From the NCBI GenBank assembly GCA_027460525.1, contig JAPZAS010000020.1, forward strand, positions 1 to 38,597: 38,597 nt of DNA, read 5' to 3'. Positions 16,113 through 24,208 of this stretch are shown here, piece by piece; within the stretch, counting starts at the first letter, position 1; each line of letters opens with the position of its first letter. Position numbers and translations under genes: made by a program. The notes beneath the pieces were generated by a model. The model was not told the DNA's origin and did no database searches. It saw only the letters and a list, made by a program, of their open reading frames with translations. This DNA comes from Candidatus Methanoperedens sp. Lineage in GTDB: Archaea > Halobacteriota > Methanosarcinia > Methanosarcinales > Methanoperedenaceae.

Positions 16113-16544
16113 CTAACGCCCTTTCACCTTCATCGCAATTCGTTTCCCAAACTCCCTGCACTTCTCCAACCCTGCTTCATCAGGTTTTTCATGTATCAGA
16201 AGCCCTTCTAAAGTCTCCATGCCGTAACCTTTCAACCTGTTCGTGATCAGGTCCACCACTTCCGCAGACCAGCCATAGGAACAGAAGGCTGCCCCAACTT
16301 TTCCTTTGAGGTCCACATCCTTTGCCTGGTCAATTAACACCTCAAGGGCTGGCATTATTTCATGATGATAAGTACCCGAACCGAGAACCACACCGTCAAC
16401 ATTCTTGATATCCTCAATCTTTGCCTCATGGACATGCGAGAGTTTCACATCCACTTTTTCTGACTTTATTCCGTCTGCTATCGCTTTTGCCATCATCTCG
16501 GTATTATGCGTTGCAGAATCGTATATTATTGCCACTTTCGCCAT
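16113..16544 (-). CDS. Stand-alone flavodoxin domain, FprA-like; last gene of the sulfur/Fe-S operon
   Basis: A 143-residue flavodoxin with FMN-binding loops: YDSATHNTEMMA (phosphate), GSGTYHHEIMP and FCSYGWSAEVV. It resembles the flavodoxin domain of FprA without the diiron domain and is similar to the copy at 4521. It has a gggga ribosome site and starts 24 bases after the stop of the IscU-reductase gene, so it is probably on the same transcript. The likely role is electron transfer to or from the upstream fused flavoprotein. Confidence 0.85.
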   Translation of the reverse strand: MAKVAIIYDSATHNTEMMAKAIADGIKSEKVDVKLSHVHEAKIEDIKNVDGVVLGSGTYHHEIMPALEVLIDQAKDVDLKGKVGAAFCSYGWSAEVVDLITNRLKGYGMETLEGLLIHEKPDEAGLEKCREFGKRIAMKVKGR

Positions 16545-16568
16545 ATTTATTCCCCGTTTGTTCCAATC

Positions 16569-17903
16569 TCATCTCCAATAAGGTTTCCTCAATTCAATAT
16601 ACGCATTGTGCGCCACAGTTGCACCGTGCGCCACCGCTACCACAACGAGCTGCAAATCAGAGGCGACGTCTCCGACTGCATATACCCCATCGATATTTGT
16701 TTTCTGGGTTTTGTCGGTCTTCAGGTATCCTTTCTCATCCATCTCAAGTCCGAGCTTCTTGAATATCTCAGTATTCGGTGTCATGCCCACTGCCAGCACA
16801 ACTGCATCCACGACCTGCTGGATGGTTTCATCTTCCTTCAGGTCTTTCATGATGACTTTTTCGACCTTGTCTGTTCCTGTGATTTCCAGAACCTCGGTAT
16901 TGTACAAAACCTTGATTTTATCGATCGATTTCATGCGCTCGATCTTGTAGGGCTCTGCCCTTAACTCGTCTTTCCTGTGCGCTATAGTAATGAGGTCGGC
17001 AGTATCTGCCAAACTCAAAGCTGCATCAACGGCTGAATTGCCCCCGCCCACGATGAGAACGCGCTTTCCTGTTAATTTCTCAGGATTCGTGACATAATAA
17101 TATACTCCCCGTTCGTTCTTGCTGAATTTCTCTTCACCCTTGACGCCTCCGGCGGCAGGGGAGCTGCCCGTGGCGAGAACAATTATCTTCCCTTTGTATT
17201 CTCCGCTTTCCGCAATGATCTTCCTGTCCTGGGTGATCTCATTCACACGTTCCTTTTTTAATTCCACTTTCAATTTCTTGGCTTCATTCACCCACTGGTT
17301 GACAAGGTCCTGGCATGTTGATTTCTCACAAAGCCCTGGGAAGTTCTCGATCATCTTGTTAGGGCATAGCCATGAAAGAATGCCCCCCCAGTTTGAAGCC
17401 TCGAAGATGGCAGTTTTAAGGCCCCTGTAGGCGCACAATATGCCGGTAGTCAGCCCGCCCGGGCCCCCTCCCACAACGATCACGTCAAAATCGTATTTCT
17501 CTGCCTCAATCTTTGCGTGCTCTTCTTTTTTGCTCATGTAATTCTGTATGGCAGCGTGAAGGGCATCCGCAGCAAGGTTAGAGCAGTGCATTTTGATAGG
17601 GGGAAGACCGTCAAGCTCGGCCGCAACATCGCCGCGGGTGATCTTGAGCGCTTCTTCAAGCGTTTTTCCAATCGCCATTTCTGTGATCATGCTGCTCGTA
17701 GCAATCGCAGAGCCGCAGCCGAACGTCTTGAATTTCACATCCTTCAGGATATTATTCTCGACTTTTATCTGGATCTCCATCAAATCCCCGCATACGGGAT
17801 TCCCGACTCTTCCCACTCCGTCCGCATCTTTGATCTCACCCACATTCCGCGGGTTCCTGAAATGATCCATTACCTTTTCTGAATATTCGAATTGTTCTTC
17901 CAT
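16569..17903 (-). CDS. IscU scaffold fused to thioredoxin-reductase-like FAD protein without CxxC
   Basis: A 444-residue fusion. Residues 1-127 are an IscU/NifU-N scaffold with its three cluster cysteines: Cys38 (GNPVCGD, with the Asp at 40), Cys63 (FGCGSA) and Cys107 (MHCSNL). Residues 137-444 are a FAD/NAD(P) flavoprotein of the thioredoxin-reductase type: GGGPGG (145-150), VLATGSSP, a second nucleotide fold (GGGNSAV, 287-293) and AVGDVAS. The redox pair CATC that normally precedes the second nucleotide fold is absent; the place reads GVYYYVTNPEKLTG. So it is not a disulfide reductase and resembles ferredoxin/flavodoxin-type NAD(P)H oxidoreductases. It follows the desulfurase-like gene by 9 bases, with the ribosome site overlapping that stop. 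Confidence 0.88.
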   Translation of the reverse strand: MEEQFEYSEKVMDHFRNPRNVGEIKDADGVGRVGNPVCGDLMEIQIKVENNILKDVKFKTFGCGSAIATSSMITEMAIGKTLEEALKITRGDVAAELDGLPPIKMHCSNLAADALHAAIQNYMSKKEEHAKIEAEKYDFDVIVVGGGPGGLTTGILCAYRGLKTAIFEASNWGGILSWLCPNKMIENFPGLCEKSTCQDLVNQWVNEAKKLKVELKKERVNEITQDRKIIAESGEYKGKIIVLATGSSPAAGGVKGEEKFSKNERGVYYYVTNPEKLTGKRVLIVGGGNSAVDAALSLADTADLITIAHRKDELRAEPYKIERMKSIDKIKVLYNTEVLEITGTDKVEKVIMKDLKEDETIQQVVDAVVLAVGMTPNTEIFKKLGLEMDEKGYLKTDKTQKTNIDGVYAVGDVASDLQLVVVAVAHGATVAHNAYIELRKPYWR

Positions 17904-17912
17904 TTATTTCAC

Positions 17913-19076
17913 CTATTTCTCATGATAAAGCGGCGATAATGCCCTGAGTTTAGCTACTATTTTAGGTACTGAGTCTATGACATAGTCAACATCCTCTTCC
18001 GTGTTCGATTTGCCGAGCGTGAGCAGAAGTGAACCGTGTGCTTCCTCATGCCTCAATCCCAAAGCAATAAGCACATGCGACGGCTCAAGCGTTTTCGTGG
18101 AACATGCCGAACCCGTGCTTGCTGTTATTCCCAGGTCGTTGAGCTGCAATATGATGCTCTCGCCTTCGATGAAACTGAATCTAAAACTTGCATTGTTGGG
18201 AAGCCTCTTTGTCCTGTGACCTGTGAGGTAAGTATACTCCATTTTCAGGATATTATCTATCAGCCTGTCCCGCATCTTTATGAGCCGTGCGCCTTCATCG
18301 ACCATTTCCTTCTGGGCAAGTTCCGAAGCTTTCCCCATCCCCACTATGCCGGAGATATTCTCGGAGCCGCTTCTCATGCCGGATTCCTGCCCTCCGCCAA
18401 GCATGAAAGGCATGAGCCTTACATCCTGTTTGATATAGAGCGCCCCAGCGCCTTTTGGACCGTACATATCATTGGAAGATATAGTCAGAAGGTCGATGTT
18501 TTCATCTTCGACATTGACAGGCACCTTGCCAACTGCAGCCGTCCCATCCACATGGAACAGTATCTTCTTATCTCTTGCGATCTCGCCTATTTCTTTTATG
18601 GGGTGCACCGTTCCCACTTCTCCATTGGCGTACATCACGGACATAAGTATAGTTTTGTCCGTAATCGCATTCTTTATTTTCTCGGCACTTACCAGCCCAT
18701 CTTTATCCACAGGAATATGCGTGACCTCAAACCCGCTTCTCTGCAAATCTTTCAGGGGATTCATCACAGACATGTGTTCCACGGAAGTGGTTATTATATG
18801 ATTCCCTTTATCCTTATACCGCATAGCAGCACCACGCAGGGCAAGATTGTTAGATTCAGTGGCGCAGGAAGTGAATGTGATGCTTTTCGGATTCGGCGCG
18901 CCAATCAGGTTTGCAACTTTTAGACGTGCGCTCTCAAGCTCCCGTTTGGCTTTTCTTCCTGCAGAATGAAGGGAAGAGGGATTCCCAACATCTTTATCAA
19001 AATATGGCATCATGGCTTCAAGCACTCGCGCATCAACTGGCGAGGCTGCACCGTAATCCATGTAAGCCTGTCTCAT
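17913..19076 (-). CDS. IscS/NifS-like protein lacking the PLP lysine
   Basis: A 387-residue homologue of cysteine desulfurase. The fold motifs are there (MDYGAASPVD start, TSCATESNNLAL, SVEHMSVMN with His101, HVDGTA). The loop that normally reads S-H-K-I-Y before GPKG reads S-N-D-M-Y, so Asp203 replaces the lysine that binds pyridoxal phosphate. The PLP-contacting Gln of HVDxxQ is Ala180. The persulfide cysteine loop is intact (TGSACSTK, Cys325). Relative to E. coli IscS each position is shifted by exactly three. An Asp at this place is, to my memory, reported for Archaeoglobus fulgidus IscS. It cannot desulfurate cysteine by the usual route; it may relay sulfur to IscU. The start at 19076 has aaggtga upstream; 19097 is an alternative. 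Confidence 0.9.
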   Translation of the reverse strand: MRQAYMDYGAASPVDARVLEAMMPYFDKDVGNPSSLHSAGRKAKRELESARLKVANLIGAPNPKSITFTSCATESNNLALRGAAMRYKDKGNHIITTSVEHMSVMNPLKDLQRSGFEVTHIPVDKDGLVSAEKIKNAITDKTILMSVMYANGEVGTVHPIKEIGEIARDKKILFHVDGTAAVGKVPVNVEDENIDLLTISSNDMYGPKGAGALYIKQDVRLMPFMLGGGQESGMRSGSENISGIVGMGKASELAQKEMVDEGARLIKMRDRLIDNILKMEYTYLTGHRTKRLPNNASFRFSFIEGESIILQLNDLGITASTGSACSTKTLEPSHVLIALGLRHEEAHGSLLLTLGKSNTEEDVDYVIDSVPKIVAKLRALSPLYHEK

Positions 19077-19096
19077 TTTTTCACCTTGTTTTAACA

Positions 19097-19258
19097 TTAT
19101 ATCCGTCTATCTCTTCCCTCTGGACCTTCGCATTCAGGTATGTAGCAGGTCGCATCGATAAAAGCGCAAGCCTCTTTACATGATGGACACCTGCCTGGTG
19201 GTGTCGCCTCCCCCTCGAACTGATAGCCGCATAACGAACATTTCCACTGGATTTTCAT
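19097..19258 (-). CDS. Rubredoxin-like small cysteine protein
   Basis: A 53-residue protein: WKCSLCGYQFEGEATPPGRC then CPSC, with further Cys at 31, 38 and 43. Cys7, 10, 24 and 27 form the two CxxC knuckles of a rubredoxin-type iron (or zinc) site, while the additional cysteines resemble those of short Fe/Zn-ribbon proteins near redox enzymes. The start at 19258 has an aggggaag ribosome site overlapping the stop of the DsrE-like gene; a frame extension to 19294 is disfavoured. It is the second gene of the operon, so electron delivery in sulfur transfer is a reasonable guess. Confidence 0.75.
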   Translation of the reverse strand: MKIQWKCSLCGYQFEGEATPPGRCPSCKEACAFIDATCYIPECEGPEGRDRRI

Positions 19259-19265
19259 ACTTCCC

Positions 19266-19625
19266 CTAAAACCACATCGTTCCGTCCGCTTCAAGCACTA
19301 GATCATTGAGCGTGGCAGCCCCAACAATTTCAGCCGCTGGAACGAAATCTCCCTTTGCAAGGTTTATGAGCTGGCAGCTCTGCTCGCATACCATGAGTTT
19401 TACTCCTGCTTTTACCGCCTCGTCCATGACTTCTTTTAAGGACGGAAAACTTCCCATCTTTATCTTCGCTGCATTCCCTTTTTTCACCACTGTTATTCCC
19501 ATTCCGAGAAAATATATTGTTGCGTCTATCCCCATTGCTTTTGCGGTCTGGGCAAGGATAAAAGGTGAATACAGACGCTCCGGGGTATCGATTCCGCTGG
19601 TCTGGACATATAGCATGTTTGGCAT
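19266..19625 (-). CDS. DsrE/TusD-like sulfur-carrier family protein
   Basis: A 119-residue DsrE/F-fold protein: MPNMLYVQTSGIDTPERLYS, then ATIYFLGMGI, and the key loop KLMVCEQSCQL, with Cys80 at the position of the sulfur-carrying cysteine of DsrE/TusD and Cys84 next to it (CxxxC). DsrE-type proteins hold persulfide and pass it on. It is the first gene of the operon with a gggag ribosome site, so it is well placed to supply sulfur to the desulfurase-like protein. Its TATA-like element is tgtattattaacc on the minus strand (about 19651-19663). Confidence 0.82.
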   Translation of the reverse strand: MPNMLYVQTSGIDTPERLYSPFILAQTAKAMGIDATIYFLGMGITVVKKGNAAKIKMGSFPSLKEVMDEAVKAGVKLMVCEQSCQLINLAKGDFVPAAEIVGAATLNDLVLEADGTMWF

Positions 19626-19680
19626 GGTTATTCTCCCACTATTCTATTAGGGTTAATAATACATACACTTTTCCATGTTG

Positions 19681-19722
19681 GATGAACCCGTCTAAAAAAG
19701 AGTTATATTCTTTGGGTTCATC
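19681..19722. repeat. 9-bp inverted repeat between coiled-coil gene and DsrE operon
   Basis: gatgaaccc (19681-19689) and gggttcatc (19714-19722) are perfect inverted copies, with a 24-base A/T-rich spacer. The repeat lies just after the stop of the coiled-coil gene (19727) and about 20-40 bases upstream of the presumed promoter of the DsrE-led operon. It may be the end of the first transcript or an operator of the second. Confidence 0.5.
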
Positions 19723-19726
19723 AAAG

Positions 19727-20983
19727 TCAGGATATCTTCACTCTGGCATCGATGACAGATATGCACTGCTGTAATTCATGCCTTTTCAATTCAATATTAT
19801 GTTTAAGGGATGCAAGACGCTCTTGTGATGCTCCAAGTTCCTTTTCAAGAGCAGTAAGTTTCTCATGCAAATCTGCACTTACCCTGGTCAGGTGTGCTTC
19901 TTCATGGGCTGCGTTCAATTTGGATATCTCATCTTTTTTCCTTCCGATATCCAGGACAAGCAGCTGATATTCATTTTTGTATTTCCCAAGAGATGGTATT
20001 ACAAGACTTGTTTCTTCCAGGATTTTATTGTTTTTTTCAGGCGTCAGGTTCAGGACACCACTTCCAACGATTTTTTGAAATTCAATAAAGAAATCAGGAA
20101 CTACCTTTACCGGGTCGGATATGCAAAAATTCAAACCTTCTTTGTCCTGTGGTTTTAGGGTGTACCGCCCGCTGTCGCTCAACTGCTTGAGCCTGCCCAG
20201 GGCTTTGTTCAGAGGGGAAATAATACCCCTGATTTCGGATTCTACTTTTTTTGCATTGTTTTCAAGCAACATAAGCTCGCTCCTTAAATTTGTATACTGT
20301 CTCCAGGAGTCGTTTTCCTTAAGGAGGGAAAGAGCTTTTTGTTTCTCTTCAATCTCATTTTTCAAAAGACTAATTTTTTCCTGGTTTTCTTTTATTACTT
20401 TTTCCCTGAGCTCGATATCCGAGGTCATATTTTTTATATTATGTATCAAGCCTCTGGCATTTTCAAAAGCATCCAGCACATTTTTTTGATCGTTTATGGG
20501 TTCGATCAATTGATTAAGAAGTCTTCCAAGCGCATTCACATCTGCTATGACGTTTTTTGATTCTTCGATAAACAGCAATTTGGTATACTGATAACTCTTC
20601 ATCATGTTCTCAAGACATACGGTCAGGGTTTGCATTGCGTTTTCATGAAAAACCACTATGCTTTTGATGTCAGAAGCCTGCGGGATGGTTATATTCTCCA
20701 GAAGCATTCTTACCTGCCGTGCCATGTTATCCCGGTTGCTTGTGGCAATCTTCACCATTTTGAGATGGAATCTTCCCTCAGGCTGTGCCTCTTCAAGTAA
20801 AGCAGTGCTCTCTTTTATCTCCTCGAGGGCACCCTGGATCTCGAAGTAGCGAGAAGAGGCATTTTTGCTGATTTCAGAGGATATTTTTTTTGACTTTACA
20901 GCAAGCCATTCTGGAAGCTCCTCAAATTTTATCTGGGATGGAGATTCTTCTTTTTGTCCAAAGAGCCTGTCAATCCATTTCAA
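19727..20983 (-). CDS. Coiled-coil protein of unknown function
   Basis: A 418-residue soluble protein made mostly of long helices. Heptad-rich coiled coils run through about residues 35-100, 185-260 and 345-405 (LKNEIEEKQKALSLLKEN is typical). A non-coiled insert around 270-320 (SGRYTLKPQDKEGLN... FIEFQKIVGSG) may be a small globular domain. There is no signal peptide or membrane segment. It opens MKWIDRLFGQKEE. The architecture resembles cytoskeletal or chromosome-associated coiled-coil proteins but I cannot name a family. A TATA-like gtaaatatatc precedes it (minus strand, about 21043-21053). Confidence 0.7.
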   Translation of the reverse strand: MKWIDRLFGQKEESPSQIKFEELPEWLAVKSKKISSEISKNASSRYFEIQGALEEIKESTALLEEAQPEGRFHLKMVKIATSNRDNMARQVRMLLENITIPQASDIKSIVVFHENAMQTLTVCLENMMKSYQYTKLLFIEESKNVIADVNALGRLLNQLIEPINDQKNVLDAFENARGLIHNIKNMTSDIELREKVIKENQEKISLLKNEIEEKQKALSLLKENDSWRQYTNLRSELMLLENNAKKVESEIRGIISPLNKALGRLKQLSDSGRYTLKPQDKEGLNFCISDPVKVVPDFFIEFQKIVGSGVLNLTPEKNNKILEETSLVIPSLGKYKNEYQLLVLDIGRKKDEISKLNAAHEEAHLTRVSADLHEKLTALEKELGASQERLASLKHNIELKRHELQQCISVIDARVKIS

Positions 20984-21122
20984 GTTGAACCCTTCATGTT
21001 AAAGTTTTCGTAACGAGTGTTCTGGTTTTCTAAAATCTAAGAGATATATTTACGCATGGGTATATCAATGTTGATGGAAACTACAATAACGACAAAAATA
21101 TGCAAAAAAGTTTAAGCTGCTT

Positions 21123-21344
21123 CTATCTTTTTATCAGTCTCTCTCTTATCAGATAAATGCTGATGGCCAGAATTGCCAGGCTGAAAAGCGCATTGAATAT
21201 GGGCTGGTACCTGTATGAAAACCAGGTTGATATGAGCGTGTTGATTGCGTAATAAAGACCGAATACGGATATTAACGCAAATAACATGGCTATAAGGAAA
21301 ATTCCCAGGTAAAAATAATCCTCCAATTTCTCACGACTGACCAT
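21123..21344 (-). CDS. Small two-helix membrane protein
   Basis: A 73-residue protein with two predicted membrane helices (about residues 12-36 and 48-66) separated by a short polar loop (STWFSYRYQP), with charged ends (MVSREKLED and RERLIKR). It starts one base after the stop of the PGF-CTERM gene, so the two are translated together and may act together at the membrane. Family not recognised. Confidence 0.65.
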   Translation of the reverse strand: MVSREKLEDYFYLGIFLIAMLFALISVFGLYYAINTLISTWFSYRYQPIFNALFSLAILAISIYLIRERLIKR

Positions 21345-21345
21345 T

Positions 21346-22356
21346 TTACAACCTCCTTCTCAATACAAATACAATTAAGAGCGCTGATACAGCAGCGAAT
21401 GTCTCAAATCCAGGCGTTTTGGGCGCTCCTGCGTACGCAGCAGGTATTGCAGTTGCCATTGGATATACCATGCCCGGTTGTATGCCCTGCACTCCTGCTT
21501 CGCGCACGAACTTTGAAACCTCGATGTTCACATTTTTCTCCGTGCTTTCCTTGGGAACTGTCTTCGTAGGCGCAAGAAGCACAGGCTTCTCCCAGCTGTT
21601 TATCATGGTATCCCCTCTCCAGAGCTCCACCACCACCATGTAATTGTACCCGTCCGGCACAACCAGTTGCACGCTTTTAACCGCTGTAGCCTCGCTTGCA
21701 ATAACACCGGTATCAGTACCTGTTTTATCCGCAAGCAGGTTGGAAGCCGCCTCCCGTGCCTTGACGATCATTTTGAGGTTTTCCGAAGCATCCTGACCTT
21801 TATTTTCAAGGTAGATGTCGGATTTGATGGAAACCCTGCCTGCCGATACATTGCTGACAGTAAAATCGATATTGCTCAGAACCACTCCGCTGCGCTTTGA
21901 TTCCGGCGTAAGCGCATTCAAGCCGCGGATGCTCACCGAGCCGCTGTCGCTTATACTTCCGTTATCAAAAAGCAGGATATTCAGGTCATAGCCGCCGTTT
22001 CTTTCCACCGTTAAATTCGTTGAAACAGCAAGCGTTTTTTCCAGGTCCGAATCAGTGTCGGGTATCGGCGCAGAAACCTGAGTCTCCAGCAGTCTTGTAT
22101 CGCTGCTTATAGCTCTTATGAGCATGGTTGCGTTCTCTGTTTTACCCCCGGCATGGTTTACATACGCAGTAATATTCACTTCTATCGTGGAACTGGTCAC
22201 TTCAACAGGTTTGACATCCACTTCCCGGATTGAAAGGGACGATGGCGGCTTGTAATCAGGCTCAGGCTGAAGAACATCGCCTTTTAGAAAAACAATGCCA
22301 AAGGACAGAATCAACACAGAAGCCAATATAATAGTGAGCAGATACCCTGGTTTCAT
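21346..22356 (-). CDS. Surface protein with PGF-CTERM sorting signal
   Basis: A 336-residue secreted protein. The N terminus is a hydrophobic anchor or signal (MKPGYLLTIILASVLILS). Two similar beta-rich domains follow (from about LSIREVDVKPVEVTSSTIEVN and from LSNIDFTVSNVSAGRVSIKS), with many possible N-glycosylation sites. The C terminus has a PGF motif, a hydrophobic helix and a basic end (RRRL), which is the PGF-CTERM signal processed by archaeosortase A. The repeated domains resemble DUF7490-type domains of Methanosarcinales proteins (tentative). The start at 22356 has aggatggg upstream; the frame is open to 22401. Confidence 0.82.
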   Translation of the reverse strand: MKPGYLLTIILASVLILSFGIVFLKGDVLQPEPDYKPPSSLSIREVDVKPVEVTSSTIEVNITAYVNHAGGKTENATMLIRAISSDTRLLETQVSAPIPDTDSDLEKTLAVSTNLTVERNGGYDLNILLFDNGSISDSGSVSIRGLNALTPESKRSGVVLSNIDFTVSNVSAGRVSIKSDIYLENKGQDASENLKMIVKAREAASNLLADKTGTDTGVIASEATAVKSVQLVVPDGYNYMVVVELWRGDTMINSWEKPVLLAPTKTVPKESTEKNVNIEVSKFVREAGVQGIQPGMVYPMATAIPAAYAGAPKTPGFETFAAVSALLIVFVLRRRL

Positions 22357-22411
22357 AATCCCATCCTGTAAATGATTATAGTCACTTATAAACTTTACCA
22401 AATGTTTTCAA

Positions 22412-24139
22412 TCAACTTCTCTTGAACATCTTGTCAAGTTCCTGCCTGTTAAAAGAAACCATGGTTGGTCTGCCGTGAGGACAGGTATACGGGTTCTCCG
22501 TCAGGAAAAGCTGTGCTATGAGCCCTTCCATCTGCGATTGGGAACATTGCGCCCCTGCCTTGACCGCGCTTCTGCATGCGATACTTTTAGTAACACGCTC
22601 AAAGAGCCCTGTCTCATCCTTTATCCTCTCCTCAGAAAGGATGTCTGTTATTATGTCGTGCACCAGCTCTGGGTCTTCAAGCCTTCCGAGCACATCGGGT
22701 ACTGCCGTGACCGCAAAAGCATCTGGTCCGAATTCTGATATCCTGAAGCCAAACTCTTCAAGATAGGGGACGCATTCCTTAATCAAGACCTTCTCCCTGG
22801 AATCAAGTTCAAGGTTAATGGGAACTATTAGCTCCTGGGAATCGCTGCGCCTCGATTCACGCACCTGTTCGTAGAATATGCGCTCATGGGCCGCATGCTG
22901 GTCTATTATCATCAGTCCATCGCTGGTTTCGGCAATAATATATAAGCTGCCCACCTGCCCGAGAACCTTAACCTGCGGCAATTCCATTTTTTTATTTTTC
23001 TCATCGGCAAATCGTTCTGTTTGCCTGAGTCTTCTCTCTGTATCTTTAATAGAAACTTTGAATCCTGTGCCCGTTTCCCTCACAAGAGGTATTTCCTGGG
23101 CGTTTTCGTAAAGCTGCGATTGTTTTTTTGTATTACCAACATCAGGAATAAGATTCTTTTGCGACAGGGCAATTTTAACAGCATGGGCAACCGAATCGCA
23201 TATTTCCCTCTCATGGCTCAGGCGAACCTGGTTTTTTGTGGGATGTACATTGACGTCCACTTCCTTAGTGTCCACGTATATCTTTAAAATCGCTATGGGA
23301 AAACGCCCTCTGGGAATGAGTGAGCCATACCCGTCCCTCAAAGCAAAGCTTATAGCCCTGGAACCGATGCTCCTGTCATTGATGTAAAAATTCTGGAAGT
23401 ACAGGCTGCCCCTCGTCAGGGAAGGTTTTGATACGAATCCTGTTACCTTTGCAAGGCTTGATTCGAAATAAACAGGAAGCATCGCCCTTGCCACTTCGTT
23501 GCCGTAGATGTGGATTATTGTGTCCTGAAGTTCCGAGGCGGGTGAGCGCAATATCTCCGCCCCGTTATGAAGTAAAGTGAAAGATATATTGTTATGTCCG
23601 AGTGCATTTCTTGTCACAACATCAATTATGTGCGCAAGTTCGGTGCTGTCAGATTTGAGATATTTTTTTCTTGCCGGGGTATTGTAAAAAAGCTCTTCGA
23701 CTGTGACTGCAGTTCCGTCTGCAGCTCCTGCTTCGCCTGTGCCCATCAATTTTCCGCCATGAACCGTTACCTTTGTTCCTGATAACTCTTCTCTTGTTTT
23801 CGTGATTATTTCTACCTTGGCTACGGCAGAAATGGAGGATAACGCCTCGCCTCGAAACCCCATTGTTCTCACAGTTTCGAGATCGTCAATTTTGCCAATC
23901 TTGCTTGTGGCATGCTTCATGAATGAAAGCGCAGCATCCTCCTTACCCATCCCGCACCCGTTATCGGTTACTCTTATCAGCTTCTTTCCGCTCTTGATAA
24001 CTTCAACCCTAATGTCGGAAGCATTGGCATCAATGGAGTTCTCGATAAGTTCCTTGACGACAGAGGAGGGGCGTTCTATCACTTCGCCGGCCGCAATCTT
24101 GTTTATTGTCGCATCATCGAGTACGTGGATTTTTCCCAT
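22412..24139 (-). CDS. mutL: DNA mismatch repair protein MutL (endonuclease type)
   Basis: A 575-residue MutL. The GHKL ATPase motifs are TINKIAAGEVIERP, VKELIENSIDA (catalytic Glu), VTDNGCGM and TMGFRGEALSSI. The C-terminal dimerisation part has IDQHAAHERIFYE, which is the endonuclease motif of latent-nuclease MutL proteins, along with ACRSAVKAG and CPHGRPT. So it should nick DNA at mismatches with a MutS partner, which is not in this window. The start at 24139 matches the family start (MGKIHVLDD); a frame extension to 24172 adds 11 residues. MutL is patchy in archaea and usually regarded as acquired from bacteria. The PGF-CTERM gene starts 55 bases downstream. Confidence 0.95.
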   Translation of the reverse strand: MGKIHVLDDATINKIAAGEVIERPSSVVKELIENSIDANASDIRVEVIKSGKKLIRVTDNGCGMGKEDAALSFMKHATSKIGKIDDLETVRTMGFRGEALSSISAVAKVEIITKTREELSGTKVTVHGGKLMGTGEAGAADGTAVTVEELFYNTPARKKYLKSDSTELAHIIDVVTRNALGHNNISFTLLHNGAEILRSPASELQDTIIHIYGNEVARAMLPVYFESSLAKVTGFVSKPSLTRGSLYFQNFYINDRSIGSRAISFALRDGYGSLIPRGRFPIAILKIYVDTKEVDVNVHPTKNQVRLSHEREICDSVAHAVKIALSQKNLIPDVGNTKKQSQLYENAQEIPLVRETGTGFKVSIKDTERRLRQTERFADEKNKKMELPQVKVLGQVGSLYIIAETSDGLMIIDQHAAHERIFYEQVRESRRSDSQELIVPINLELDSREKVLIKECVPYLEEFGFRISEFGPDAFAVTAVPDVLGRLEDPELVHDIITDILSEERIKDETGLFERVTKSIACRSAVKAGAQCSQSQMEGLIAQLFLTENPYTCPHGRPTMVSFNRQELDKMFKRS

Positions 24140-24208
24140 ATTATCGTTATAATGCTCTTCCTGATTATTCATTCTTTCGCGTACTGTAATCCAGAAAGGT
24201 CTTCACTG

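Noticed and set aside
18036-18923. 295-codon frame antisense to the IscS-like gene
   Set aside because: Wholly inside a gene with clear family motifs; no independent start signal.
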